Shown piece after piece: positions 1-5,789 of a stretch of DNA of 6,100 bases; within the stretch, counting starts at the first letter, position 1; every line of letters starts with the position of its first letter. The position numbers and the translations under genes are program-made. The notes beneath the pieces were generated by a model that saw only the letters and a list, made by a program, of their open reading frames with translations, did no database searches and was not told where the DNA came from. The stretch comes from an uncultured Litorilinea sp. (GTDB taxonomy: Bacteria; Chloroflexota; Anaerolineae; Caldilineales; Caldilineaceae). The stretch spans positions 1 to 6,100 of the forward strand of contig CAMPHP010000217.1 of the NCBI GenBank assembly GCA_946885925.1, written 5' to 3'.

Positions 1-106
1 TGAGGAAGGGCCTCCAGATGTTCCCGATGACCATCCAGAGGAGGGGCCTGGCGAAGAAATTCCAGTCTCACCCCAATCCCCTTCGTCCAGGACGAGGCTG
101 CCCTAG
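1..106 (+). CDS. C-terminal tail of an upstream gene, partial (function unknown)
   Basis: This is a partial reading frame that enters from the left edge. Its codons begin at base 2 and it ends at a TAG at 104-106. The 34 visible residues are rich in Glu, Asp and Pro and contain two roughly 12-residue units that both start with EEGP (residues 1-12 and 13-24). The tail then ends in a short Ser/Arg stretch. This composition suits a disordered C-terminal tail and is less expected from a random frame. A second + frame is also open here, and so is a minus-strand frame, but neither gives a protein-like composition. No domain is visible, so no function is offered. The gap to the protease start is 97 bases, so co-transcription is possible, although a separate promoter candidate lies between them. 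Confidence 0.4.
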   Translation, partial: EEGPPDVPDDHPEEGPGEEIPVSPQSPSSRTRLP

Positions 107-133
107 CGCAGGCTTAGTAGCACTTTGAGTTAC

Positions 134-163
134 TTGTGAAAAGTTAACATAAGAATCAATAAT
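134..163 (+). promoter_or_regulatory. Candidate promoter of the M48 protease gene
   Basis: TTGTGA at 134-139 could serve as a -35 element (4 of 6 consensus bases). AATAAT at 158-163 could serve as a -10 element (5 of 6), with an 18-bp spacer. The start codon lies 40 bases downstream, which suits a short leader. The spacer contains TTAACATAA at 144-152, a 9-mer that recurs in the sqdB-sqdX intergenic region. This is consensus matching by eye only. Confidence 0.35.
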
Positions 164-203
164 AGAAGCTGATACATTCAAGCAGCGCGAGGGAGGAAAC
201 CTT

Positions 204-1193
204 ATGATACGTCGAGCGCGTCGTAGCAGTGGCGGCAGGAGTGCTAGTGGTCGTATTATGATTGCCATTGTCTTGGGCTTGATTGCAGTCGGAAGTTACT
301 ATTTTGGCACACGCGATGAATTCAATCCGGTTACGCTAGAGAATCTGCGTATTTCCTTGACGAAGGAGGATGAGATCGCGTTGGGATTGCAAAGTGTTCC
401 ACAGATGGCTGCGGAGTTTGGCGGGTTCTATGAGGATGAAGCAGTTCAGGCGCAGATTGACGAGATTTGCGCGCGTTTGGTTGACTCCTCACAGGAACTC
501 CAGGACAGTGGATACCCGTTTGAGTGTCACGTATTAGCTGATGATCAAACTGTAAATGCTTTTGCTCTGCCGGGTGGGCAGATATTTATCACGGTTGCGC
601 TGCTGCGCCTTCTGGACACCGAAGGTGAGATAGCAGGGGTGCTGGCCCATGAGATGGGTCATGTGGTTGGTCGCCACTCTGCCGAACAACTCGCCAAGTC
701 ACAGCTAATCAAGGGGTTATCCGGTGCAGCCAGCGTTGGACTTTATGATCCTGAGAACCCACAAAGCGCCGCTGCTGCACAAATGGCGCTTGTAGTGGGG
801 GAGATGATCAACATGAAGTATGGCCGTGACGATGAGTTGCAGGCGGATCGCCTAGGCGTGCGCATTATGTCTGATGCTGGCTATGACCCGCGTGCGCTGA
901 TCCGCGTAATGGAGGTATTGGCCGAGGCCGGGGGTGGTGGCCGCCAGCCGGAGTTTATGAGTACTCATCCTGATCCGGGCAACCGCATACAGGAGATTCA
1001 GGAAGCGATTGAGCAAGAATTTCCCAATGGTGTGCCAGATAATCTAGAGGCGATGTCGCCAGACTTGATTTTGCGGTTAGAGACACCCATCCTTGGAGCT
1101 TTGAGGAATCGGAGCTTTGAGGAAGGTGAGGTATTAAAAAAAGTGTGGGCTATCGGGGATAATCCGACAGCCCACACCTATCCAAGTAGCTGA
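204..1193 (+). CDS. Membrane-anchored M48 family zinc metalloprotease
   Basis: This 329-residue protein is an M48-type peptidase, probably acting in envelope protein quality control like the BepA/YfgC-type soluble M48 enzymes. An Arg-rich N-terminus (residues 3-17) precedes a single hydrophobic segment at about 18-35. That suggests an N-in signal anchor with the catalytic domain outside the membrane. The zinc site is HEMGH at 149-153 (H149, H153, catalytic E150). The third ligand is E211 in an ExxxD arrangement (E211, D215). The family's STHPDP-type motif and following NRI lie at about 252-260. No TPR repeats follow, unlike full-length BepA. The ATG at 204 is chosen because GGGAGG at 191-196 sits 7 bases upstream. 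The last roughly 28 residues are suspect: a 16-bp tandem repeat at 1095-1126 shifts the frame, and the final codons run through the neighbour's terminator. The family call is firm; the substrate is unknown. Confidence 0.9.
   Translation: MIRRARRSSGGRSASGRIMIAIVLGLIAVGSYYFGTRDEFNPVTLENLRISLTKEDEIALGLQSVPQMAAEFGGFYEDEAVQAQIDEICARLVDSSQELQDSGYPFECHVLADDQTVNAFALPGGQIFITVALLRLLDTEGEIAGVLAHEMGHVVGRHSAEQLAKSQLIKGLSGAASVGLYDPENPQSAAAAQMALVVGEMINMKYGRDDELQADRLGVRIMSDAGYDPRALIRVMEVLAEAGGGGRQPEFMSTHPDPGNRIQEIQEAIEQEFPNGVPDNLEAMSPDLILRLETPILGALRNRSFEEGEVLKKVWAIGDNPTAHTYPSS
1095..1126 (+). repeat. 16-bp tandem duplication inside the protease 3' end
   Basis: GGAGCTTTGAGGAA occurs at 1095-1108 and again at 1111-1124. 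That is a 16-bp period with 14 identical bases, and only the last two bases of each unit differ (TC versus GG). Because 16 is not a multiple of three, the two copies are read in different frames: GALR in the first and RSFEE in the second. Removing one unit would put a TAA at 1135-1137 in frame and shorten the protein to about 305 residues. Confidence 0.8.
1136..1177 (-). terminator. Rho-independent terminator of sqdB
   Basis: The two arms at 1143-1156 and 1164-1177 form a 14-bp stem around a 7-base loop. In minus-strand RNA the stem is followed at once by seven U residues (A7 at 1136-1142 on the + strand). The one imperfect pair (1152 with 1168) is a G-U wobble in minus-strand RNA but an A-C mismatch in plus-strand RNA. 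This shows the direction: it terminates sqdB, whose stop codon lies 42 bases upstream. The element lies wholly within the annotated 3' end of the convergent protease gene. Confidence 0.9.
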
Positions 1194-1210
1194 ACTCCAA
1201 GTAGCTGAAC
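1181..1210 (+). repeat. Perfect 15-bp tandem duplication carrying the protease stop codon
   Basis: TCCAAGTAGCTGAAC is present twice without interruption, at 1181-1195 and 1196-1210. The first copy contains the TGA that ends the protease frame (1191-1193). Because the unit is 15 bp, the second copy repeats the TGA in the same frame at 1206-1208. The repeat lies between the sqdB stop codon and its terminator on the opposite strand, so it also forms part of the sqdB 3' untranslated region. Confidence 0.85.
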
Positions 1211-1219
1211 GAGCGTGCC

Positions 1220-2446
1220 TTACGCGGTTTGGCGAGCAACGGGTGCTGCTGCGCCTTGGCGGTCCAGGGGAATATCAGATCGCCAGCGTGAGTTGGTGAT
1301 GATCTTCTCTAGGTTGCAGCGGTTGCGATACTTAGAAGCAACGTCAATGACTTCGCTCAACAGACCTTCGTTGAGGGTAATGGGGTTGAGACCCAAAGCC
1401 AGGAATTGATCGTTGCGTACTAGCAATTCGTTTTCTGCTGATTCATTGCGCGGATTCACATAATAGCGAACTTCGGCACCAGTGAGGCGCGAGACGAGTT
1501 CTGCCAGTTCGCGCACACGGTGGGTTTCGGTCACTTGGTTGAAAATTTTGACCCGTTCACCTGCATTGGGTGGGTTGGTGATGGCAAGTTCCAGACAACA
1601 GACCGTGTCGCGAATGTGAATAAAGGCGCGGGTTTGACCACCAGTGCCATAGACTGTCAGCGGGTGTCCCACGGCGGCTTCGACAAGGAAGCGGTTGAGA
1701 ACCGTGCCATAATCGCCTTCATAGTCAAAGCGGTTGATCAACGCCGGATGCATTAACGTCTCTTCGGTATTCGTGCCCCACACGACGCCCTGGTGCAGAT
1801 CGGTGATACGCACACCATCATTCTTGTTGTAATAATAGAAGAGCATCGCATCTAGGGTCTTGGTCATGTGATAGATGCTGCCAGGGTGGGGCGGGTAGAG
1901 GACTTCTAGATTGTGCTCTTCACCTTTGATGTCTACCTTGACATTGAGGTAGCCTTCAGGGATGGTCATGCCTGCGGTGCCATAGCCATAAACGCCCATT
2001 GTGCCCAGATGGACGAGGTGAGCATCCACCCCTGCATCGACAATCGCACAAAGTACGTTGTGGGTACCATTGATGTTGTTGTTGACCGTATAACGCTTGT
2101 GCTTGGGGGTCTTCATGGAGTAGGGCGCAGCACGCTGTTCGCCAAAATGAACAATCGTCTGAGGCTTTAGCTCAGCAATCAGTTCGCGCAGTTCGTAGTA
2201 GTCGTTGGCAAGGTCCAAATTACGGAAGTTGATGGTCTTGCCGGAGACTTCCTTCCATGCAGCCAGACGATTCTCAATAGTTTCAATGGGCGTAAGCGAC
2301 TGGCAGCCCAGTTCTATATCAATCTTGCGTCGGGAAAGATTATCGACGATTGTGACATTGTAGCCGTCATTGGACAAGCGCAAACTTGTGGGCCAACCAC
2401 AAAAGCCGTCGCCACCCAAAACGATGATGTTACCCTTTTCTTGCAT
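1220..2446 (-). CDS. sqdB: UDP-sulfoquinovose synthase (SqdB/SQD1 family)
   Basis: This 408-residue extended short-chain dehydrogenase converts UDP-glucose and sulfite to UDP-sulfoquinovose, the head-group donor for the sulfolipid SQDG. The NAD-binding Rossmann motif is GGDGFCG at 11-17, followed by the acidic strand end VDN at 34-36. Motifs I recall from plant SQD1 follow in order: HFGEQRAAPYSM at 100-111, LGTMG at 147-151, YHMTK at 192-196 (YxxxK, Y192 and K196, with T149 as the third catalytic residue), HQGVVWG, then AAVGHPLTVYGTGGQTR. The first two and the last are close to diagnostic and separate it from generic UDP-glucose epimerases. One difference is V152 where I recall Glu in plant SQD1. 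The ATG at 2446 is supported by AAGGAG (2459-2454) with a 7-base spacer. It is transcribed divergently from sqdX, and an intrinsic terminator follows the stop codon. Expression may respond to phosphate, as in other organisms, but that is inference. Confidence 0.93.
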   Translation of the reverse strand: MQEKGNIIVLGGDGFCGWPTSLRLSNDGYNVTIVDNLSRRKIDIELGCQSLTPIETIENRLAAWKEVSGKTINFRNLDLANDYYELRELIAELKPQTIVHFGEQRAAPYSMKTPKHKRYTVNNNINGTHNVLCAIVDAGVDAHLVHLGTMGVYGYGTAGMTIPEGYLNVKVDIKGEEHNLEVLYPPHPGSIYHMTKTLDAMLFYYYNKNDGVRITDLHQGVVWGTNTEETLMHPALINRFDYEGDYGTVLNRFLVEAAVGHPLTVYGTGGQTRAFIHIRDTVCCLELAITNPPNAGERVKIFNQVTETHRVRELAELVSRLTGAEVRYYVNPRNESAENELLVRNDQFLALGLNPITLNEGLLSEVIDVASKYRNRCNLEKIITNSRWRSDIPLDRQGAAAPVARQTA

Positions 2447-2644
2447 ACGGAATCTCCTTATTCAATATCCAGTATTTATAGCCTAGTCTGCATGGGTCTA
2501 ATGGCAGGAGGATGTCACTTTAACAAATGCGTAATTTCACAAAATAGAGCATACTTGATTCAGGCGCGGACACCAAATGTGCTATCGAGATGATGCACTT
2601 ACACTACTCTGGTGAGAAATACCATCCGCAGTTATCCATAAAAA

Positions 2645-2663
2645 CTTAACATAAACTTGATAG
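2645..2663 (+). promoter_or_regulatory. Possible Pho-type operator (two 8-bp direct repeats, 3-bp gap)
   Basis: CTTAACAT at 2645-2652 and CTTGATAG at 2656-2663 are separated by AAA, giving an 11-bp period. The cyanobacterial Pho box is built the same way, from CTTAACCT-like 8-mers with 3-bp gaps. The first copy matches that well and the second poorly. A response to low phosphate would suit SQDG genes. The match is short and AT-rich, so chance remains a real possibility. Confidence 0.25.
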
Positions 2664-2754
2664 ATTTATTAGATGGTGATGATAAATTAGCGCAGTTATA
2701 TCCTAAGTATATGAGTTATATTGCAAGCTACATAGCAATCATCCAAGATTGATC

Positions 2755-2782
2755 TTGAGTGCATAGCCGCCTGTGCTAAAAT
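2755..2782 (+). promoter_or_regulatory. Candidate sqdX promoter with extended -10
   Basis: TTGAGT at 2755-2760 (4 of 6 -35 consensus bases) is followed by a 16-bp spacer and TAAAAT at 2777-2782 (5 of 6). The -10 hexamer is preceded by TGC at 2774-2776, giving the TGn extended -10 form. The expected transcription start is near 2789, which leaves a leader of about 160 bases. The TGCTAAAAT element is repeated twice more downstream, at 2790 and 2806, so transcription could start from more than one copy. Only the first copy has a recognisable -35. Confidence 0.5.
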
Positions 2783-2821
2783 ATACGTATGCTAAAATAT
2801 GCGCATGCTAAAATATACGCA
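2774..2821 (+). repeat. Three tandem 16-bp repeats (consensus TGCTAAAATATACGCA)
   Basis: The units are TGCTAAAATATACGTA (2774-2789), TGCTAAAATATGCGCA (2790-2805) and TGCTAAAATATACGCA (2806-2821). Each begins with an extended -10-like motif, TGCTAAAAT. The unit junctions form 8-bp palindromes: ATACGTAT at 2783-2790 and ATGCGCAT at 2799-2806. The third is broken (ATACGCAG, 2815-2822). The array covers the predicted start of sqdX transcription, so a bound regulator here would affect initiation. It could also be simple slippage. Confidence 0.85.
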
Positions 2822-2948
2822 GTATGGGTCAAAGGTTGCTGGTATTAGGTTGCCAATCCTCTGAGACACATTAGTCTCTCCATCTGCTTGCCCTATAACG
2901 GTAAGTGATGTTGGTTCGTTCCCGCGCCGAGAAGCGCAAGGATGTAAT

Positions 2949-4130
2949 ATGAAGAATGCTGATGGGAGGCCATTGCGGATTGCGGTCTTCACCGAAACGT
3001 TTCTGCCTAAAATCGATGGAATTGTCAGCATTTTGACGCTGATGCTGCGCCGTCTGAATGAGTTGGGCCACCATGTGATTCTGTTTGGGCCAACGGGTGG
3101 GCCCAAGGAGTATGCCGGGGCAGAGATTGTGGGTGTGGGCGGGCCACCACTGCCATTTTACCCCGAACTGCGCGTGAATGTGCCACGTCCTTTTATTTGG
3201 CGCAAGGTGCGCGACTTCCAACCGGACATCGTCCATGTTGTGAATCCTTTTTTCCTTGGCCCCTTTGGCTTGATGTTTGCCAAGCGGCTGGGCGTACCCA
3301 CACTTGCATCATTTCATACCGATGTTGCTCGTTATGCTAACCACTATGGCGTTGGCTTTGTTGCGTCGGCACTTTGGGCCTATATGCGTAATATTCACAA
3401 CCGAGCGGATGTGAACCTCTGCCCCTCTAGTGCTATTCGCAAAGATCTGATCGACCAGGGCTTTAAGCGGGTGCGCTGGTGGAAGCGCGGGATTGATACC
3501 GAGGTCTTTACGCCAGGGCCGCGTGATGAGGCAATGCGGGCGCGGCTGACCAATGGGCATCCCGACGATTTCCTGGTGATCAACGTGGGGCGACAATCGC
3601 CGGAGAAGAATCTGAAGCCGCTGCGCGAGCACCTCTTCACACAACCGGGAGTGCGCTTGGCAATGGTCGGGGGTGGCCCTAGCCATGAGGATTTGAAAGA
3701 CTATTTCCGTGGCACGCCCACAACGTTCCCCGGCTATCTGCGTGGGGATGACTTGGTGGCAGCGTATCGTTCTGCGGATGCCTTTATCTTCCCCTCTACG
3801 ACGGAGACCTTTGGCCTTGTGGCTTTGGAGGCAATGGCCTGTCGTGTGCCGGTGATTGCTGCACGCAGTGGTGGCGTGGTGGATACTGTGGTGGATGGAG
3901 TCAACGGCTTATTCTTTGACCCGGCGAAGCCCGCGCAGATGGGGGAATTGGTGACGCGCTTGCGGAGTAATCCAGAAGTGCGAGAGACGTTGGCCGAAAA
4001 CGCCTTGCTTCATGCGCGCAGCCGTTCGTGGCGTGCAACGATGGATCAATTGGTGGAGTATTACCGCACAGCCAAGCGTGTCGCCTATCAGGGACGTGTA
4101 GGGCAACAGCTTTCGCAAGCCGTATCGTAG
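2949..4130 (+). CDS. sqdX: Sulfoquinovosyltransferase, SqdX-like GT4 glycosyltransferase
   Basis: This 393-residue GT4 (group 1, GT-B fold) enzyme most likely transfers sulfoquinovose from UDP-sulfoquinovose to diacylglycerol, making SQDG at the inner face of the cytoplasmic membrane. The N-terminal domain opens with FTETFLPKIDGIV (14-26), a signature of the SqdX/SQD2/MgtA group. HVVNP and FHTD (122-125) follow, with H123 in the usual acceptor-side position. The C-terminal domain has VGRQSPEKN (213-221), where GRLSPEK is more usual, then GGGPSHEDL, and the GT4 E-x7-E motif at E286 and E294 in TETFGLVALEAM. There is no signal peptide or membrane segment, as is usual for these peripheral enzymes. 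AAGGA at 2938-2942 sits 6 bases before the chosen ATG. The strongest support for SQDG synthase, as opposed to another lipid glycosyltransferase, is the divergent UDP-sulfoquinovose synthase gene next to it. Confidence 0.88.
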   Translation: MKNADGRPLRIAVFTETFLPKIDGIVSILTLMLRRLNELGHHVILFGPTGGPKEYAGAEIVGVGGPPLPFYPELRVNVPRPFIWRKVRDFQPDIVHVVNPFFLGPFGLMFAKRLGVPTLASFHTDVARYANHYGVGFVASALWAYMRNIHNRADVNLCPSSAIRKDLIDQGFKRVRWWKRGIDTEVFTPGPRDEAMRARLTNGHPDDFLVINVGRQSPEKNLKPLREHLFTQPGVRLAMVGGGPSHEDLKDYFRGTPTTFPGYLRGDDLVAAYRSADAFIFPSTTETFGLVALEAMACRVPVIAARSGGVVDTVVDGVNGLFFDPAKPAQMGELVTRLRSNPEVRETLAENALLHARSRSWRATMDQLVEYYRTAKRVAYQGRVGQQLSQAVS

Positions 4131-4153
4131 GGCATTATTTTCACGTCGAGTTA

Positions 4154-4198
4154 GCCTACCTCGAAGCCGGGAACCCTCTGGGTGGCTTTGAGGTAGGT
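4154..4198 (+). terminator. Strong hairpin after sqdX, probable terminator without U-tract
   Basis: The arms at 4154-4168 and 4184-4198 pair over 15 positions. Within the loop, ACCC (4173-4176) can pair with GGGT (4180-4183) around a 3-base loop. Two of the 15 outer pairs are G-U wobbles in plus-strand RNA but would be C-A mismatches in minus-strand RNA. The hairpin therefore favours sqdX transcripts, whose stop codon lies 23 bases upstream. No U run follows on either strand, so it may act with Rho, protect the 3' end, or serve both convergent transcripts. Confidence 0.6.
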
Positions 4199-4239
4199 GT
4201 CAGCCATAAGATCATCTCCGTAACAATTCCTCGTACACA

Positions 4240-4965
4240 TTACAATCCCAAGTAGGCATCGATAATACGCGAGTCTTTGAGTAACTCGTTGGCGTCACCG
4301 CTGATGGTAATCTGCCCTGTTTCCATGACATAGGCACGGTGGGCCACTTGGAGCGCGGCTTGTGCGTTTTGTTCCACCAGCAAGATGGTCGTGTTCTGTT
4401 CGCTATTGAGTCGCTGTACGATGTGGAAAATTTCCTCAACGAGCAAGGGAGCCAGCCCCATCGAGGGTTCATCCAAGAGCATGATGCGCGGTTGCTGCAT
4501 GAGGGCGCGGCCAATGGCAAGCATCTGCTGCTCACCGCCAGAGAGGGTACCACCCTTTTGAGTCATGCGTTCGCGCAGACGCGGGAAGAGCGTAAAGACA
4601 TTGCTGATGCGGTTTTCAAACTCACTGTGATCAGAAAGCAAGTAAGCACCCATCTCCAAGTTTTCTAAGACCGTAAGCGCAGGAAAGACGCCGCGGCCTT
4701 CGGGCACATGACCAATGCCGGATTGGACGATCTTGTGGGGAGGAATCGCAGCCATTGATTGCCCCTGAAGCCGCACATCGCCACGGCGAGGACGGAGCAA
4801 GCCGGAGATGGTACGCAACGTCGTGCTTTTTCCCGCACCATTGCTACCAATCAGGGTGACGATTTCACCTTCGTTGACGGTCAGCGAGACGCCTTTGAGC
4901 GCGTGAATCTGTCCATAGTAGGTGTGGACATCCCGTAGTTCGAGTAGGGAAGCAGCTATACTCAT
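4240..4965 (-). CDS. livF: Branched-chain amino acid ABC transporter ATPase LivF
   Basis: This 241-residue ABC ATPase is one of two nucleotide-binding subunits that power a hydrophobic amino acid (HAAT-family) importer from the cytoplasmic side. Motifs in order are Walker A GSNGAGKST at 40-48, VPEGRGVFP at 87-95 (the LivF form of the Q-loop region), the signature LSGGEQQ at 141-147, and Walker B IMLLDEPSMGL at 161-171. LVEQN at 196-200 has Gln in place of the switch histidine, as is usual in LivF. The length matches the family. The ATG at 4965 overlaps the livG stop in an ATGA junction, and GGGAG (4976-4972) lies 6 bases upstream, which points to translational coupling. It is the last gene of the operon visible here. 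UrtE of the urea transporter is a close relative, so the substrate is not certain. Confidence 0.93.
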   Translation of the reverse strand: MSIAASLLELRDVHTYYGQIHALKGVSLTVNEGEIVTLIGSNGAGKSTTLRTISGLLRPRRGDVRLQGQSMAAIPPHKIVQSGIGHVPEGRGVFPALTVLENLEMGAYLLSDHSEFENRISNVFTLFPRLRERMTQKGGTLSGGEQQMLAIGRALMQQPRIMLLDEPSMGLAPLLVEEIFHIVQRLNSEQNTTILLVEQNAQAALQVAHRAYVMETGQITISGDANELLKDSRIIDAYLGL

Positions 4966-5789
4966 TTACCTCTCCCGTTTGCTTCACGAATGGCAGCCGC
5001 TTCGTCGTGAAGCTGTGCCTGCCGGCCTAGATAGGCTTCAATGACTCGTTGATTCTTGCGCACTTCGGCAGGAGTCCCTTCTGCAATTTTCTGTCCATAG
5101 TCAATGACCGACACCCGCTCGGAAATGCCCATGACAACCTTCATATCGTGCTCAATGAGGAGGACGGTTATGCCCAATTCATCGCGCAGACGGCGGAAGA
5201 GGTGTATGGCCTCATCGGTTTCGTTGGGGTTCATGCCAGCGGTCGGCTCGTCCAACAGCATAAGCTTAGGTTTGGCGGCCAGCGCACGGGCTATCTCTAC
5301 CTTGCGCTGCTGACCATAGGGTAAATTTTTGGCAAGCAAATCACCTGTCCCTTGTGGGAGACCCACATAGCGCAACAAGCGGCGTGCTTCCACGCGTGCT
5401 TCGGCTTCACTTTTGCGAAAGGCAGGCGTGCGCAACACAGCACCCCAGGCACTACTGGCGGGGAGTTTGGTGTGTGCGCCGACAAGCACATTCTCCATCA
5501 CGCTCATATTATGAAAGAGCCGGATATTCTGGAAGGTACGGCACATGCCCAGTGCCGTGATCTGATCCGGGCGGCGACCGGCGATGTTATGCCCGTTAAA
5601 TTGCAATGTGCCTTCATCCGGCTTGTAGATGCCGGTAATAATGTTGAAGAGGGTGGTTTTACCCGCACCGTTGGGGCCGATGATACTCACGATGCGTTCG
5701 GCAGGCAGATCAAAGTCTACAGCATTCACTGCTACCAGACCGCCAAAGCGCTTAGTTACTTTGTCAAGATGGAGAATGGAATCACTCAT
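4962..5789 (-). CDS. livG: Branched-chain amino acid ABC transporter ATPase LivG
   Basis: This 275-residue ABC ATPase is the partner of LivF in the same importer. Motifs are Walker A GPNGAGKTT at 38-46, Q-loop Gln87 in RTFQNIRLF, the signature LPYGQQRKVEIARAL at 156-170 (the LivG variant of LSGGQ), Walker B LMLLDEPTAGMNP at 176-188, and the switch His214 in LIEHDM. It is about 20 residues longer than the E. coli protein as I recall it. The difference lies mainly in an insert around 110-135 and a charged C-terminal tail after about 258. The ATG at 5789 overlaps the livM stop by four bases, with a GGAGAGGTGA-type ribosome site (5803-5794) just upstream. The gene order M-G-F is the standard one. 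Known HAAT systems also need LivH and a periplasmic binding protein, which would lie beyond the right edge. Confidence 0.93.
   Translation of the reverse strand: MSDSILHLDKVTKRFGGLVAVNAVDFDLPAERIVSIIGPNGAGKTTLFNIITGIYKPDEGTLQFNGHNIAGRRPDQITALGMCRTFQNIRLFHNMSVMENVLVGAHTKLPASSAWGAVLRTPAFRKSEAEARVEARRLLRYVGLPQGTGDLLAKNLPYGQQRKVEIARALAAKPKLMLLDEPTAGMNPNETDEAIHLFRRLRDELGITVLLIEHDMKVVMGISERVSVIDYGQKIAEGTPAEVRKNQRVIEAYLGRQAQLHDEAAAIREANGRGK

Larger units (their letters stand above)
2447..2948. promoter_or_regulatory. Divergent sqdB-sqdX intergenic regulatory region
   Basis: This 502-bp gap is AT-rich compared with its flanking genes and shows no credible coding frame. On the minus side, TATAAA at 2480-2475 lies 29 bases upstream of the sqdB start and is the best -10 candidate, but no convincing -35 precedes it. 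On the plus side there is a promoter with a repeat array at 2755-2821 and a leader of about 130-160 bases before sqdX. The middle (about 2530-2750) contains a possible phosphate-type box at 2645-2663. It also has CGCAGTTAT at 2627-2635 and 2691-2699, and AGTTATAT at 2694-2701 and 2714-2721. I see no tRNA, no riboswitch class I recognise and no intrinsic terminator here. Confidence 0.7.

Noticed and set aside
68..268. 66-codon minus-strand frame rich in Arg, Leu and Pro
   Set aside because: It overlaps the protease start, its promoter candidate and the upstream tail. Its composition looks like an antisense shadow.
2569..2614. Possible nested stem CACCA / TGGTG with inner GTGC / GCAC
   Set aside because: Short arms with long unpaired loops are expected by chance in a region this size.
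2774..2821. Repeat array as a CRISPR or plasmid iteron
   Set aside because: The units abut without spacers, so it is not CRISPR. No replication gene or DnaA box cluster is nearby, so an iteron origin is unsupported.
2863..2878. Small hairpin GAGAC / GTCTC in the sqdX leader as a possible attenuator or riboswitch
   Set aside because: The stem is only 5 bp and no U-tract or known aptamer pattern accompanies it.
2792..3236. Two overlapping minus-strand frames across the sqdX start
   Set aside because: They cover the sqdX leader and its conserved N-terminus. Neither has protein-like motifs, and sqdX accounts for the region.
3309..3686. 125-codon minus-strand frame
   Set aside because: It is antisense to the conserved core of sqdX and has no domain or ribosome site.
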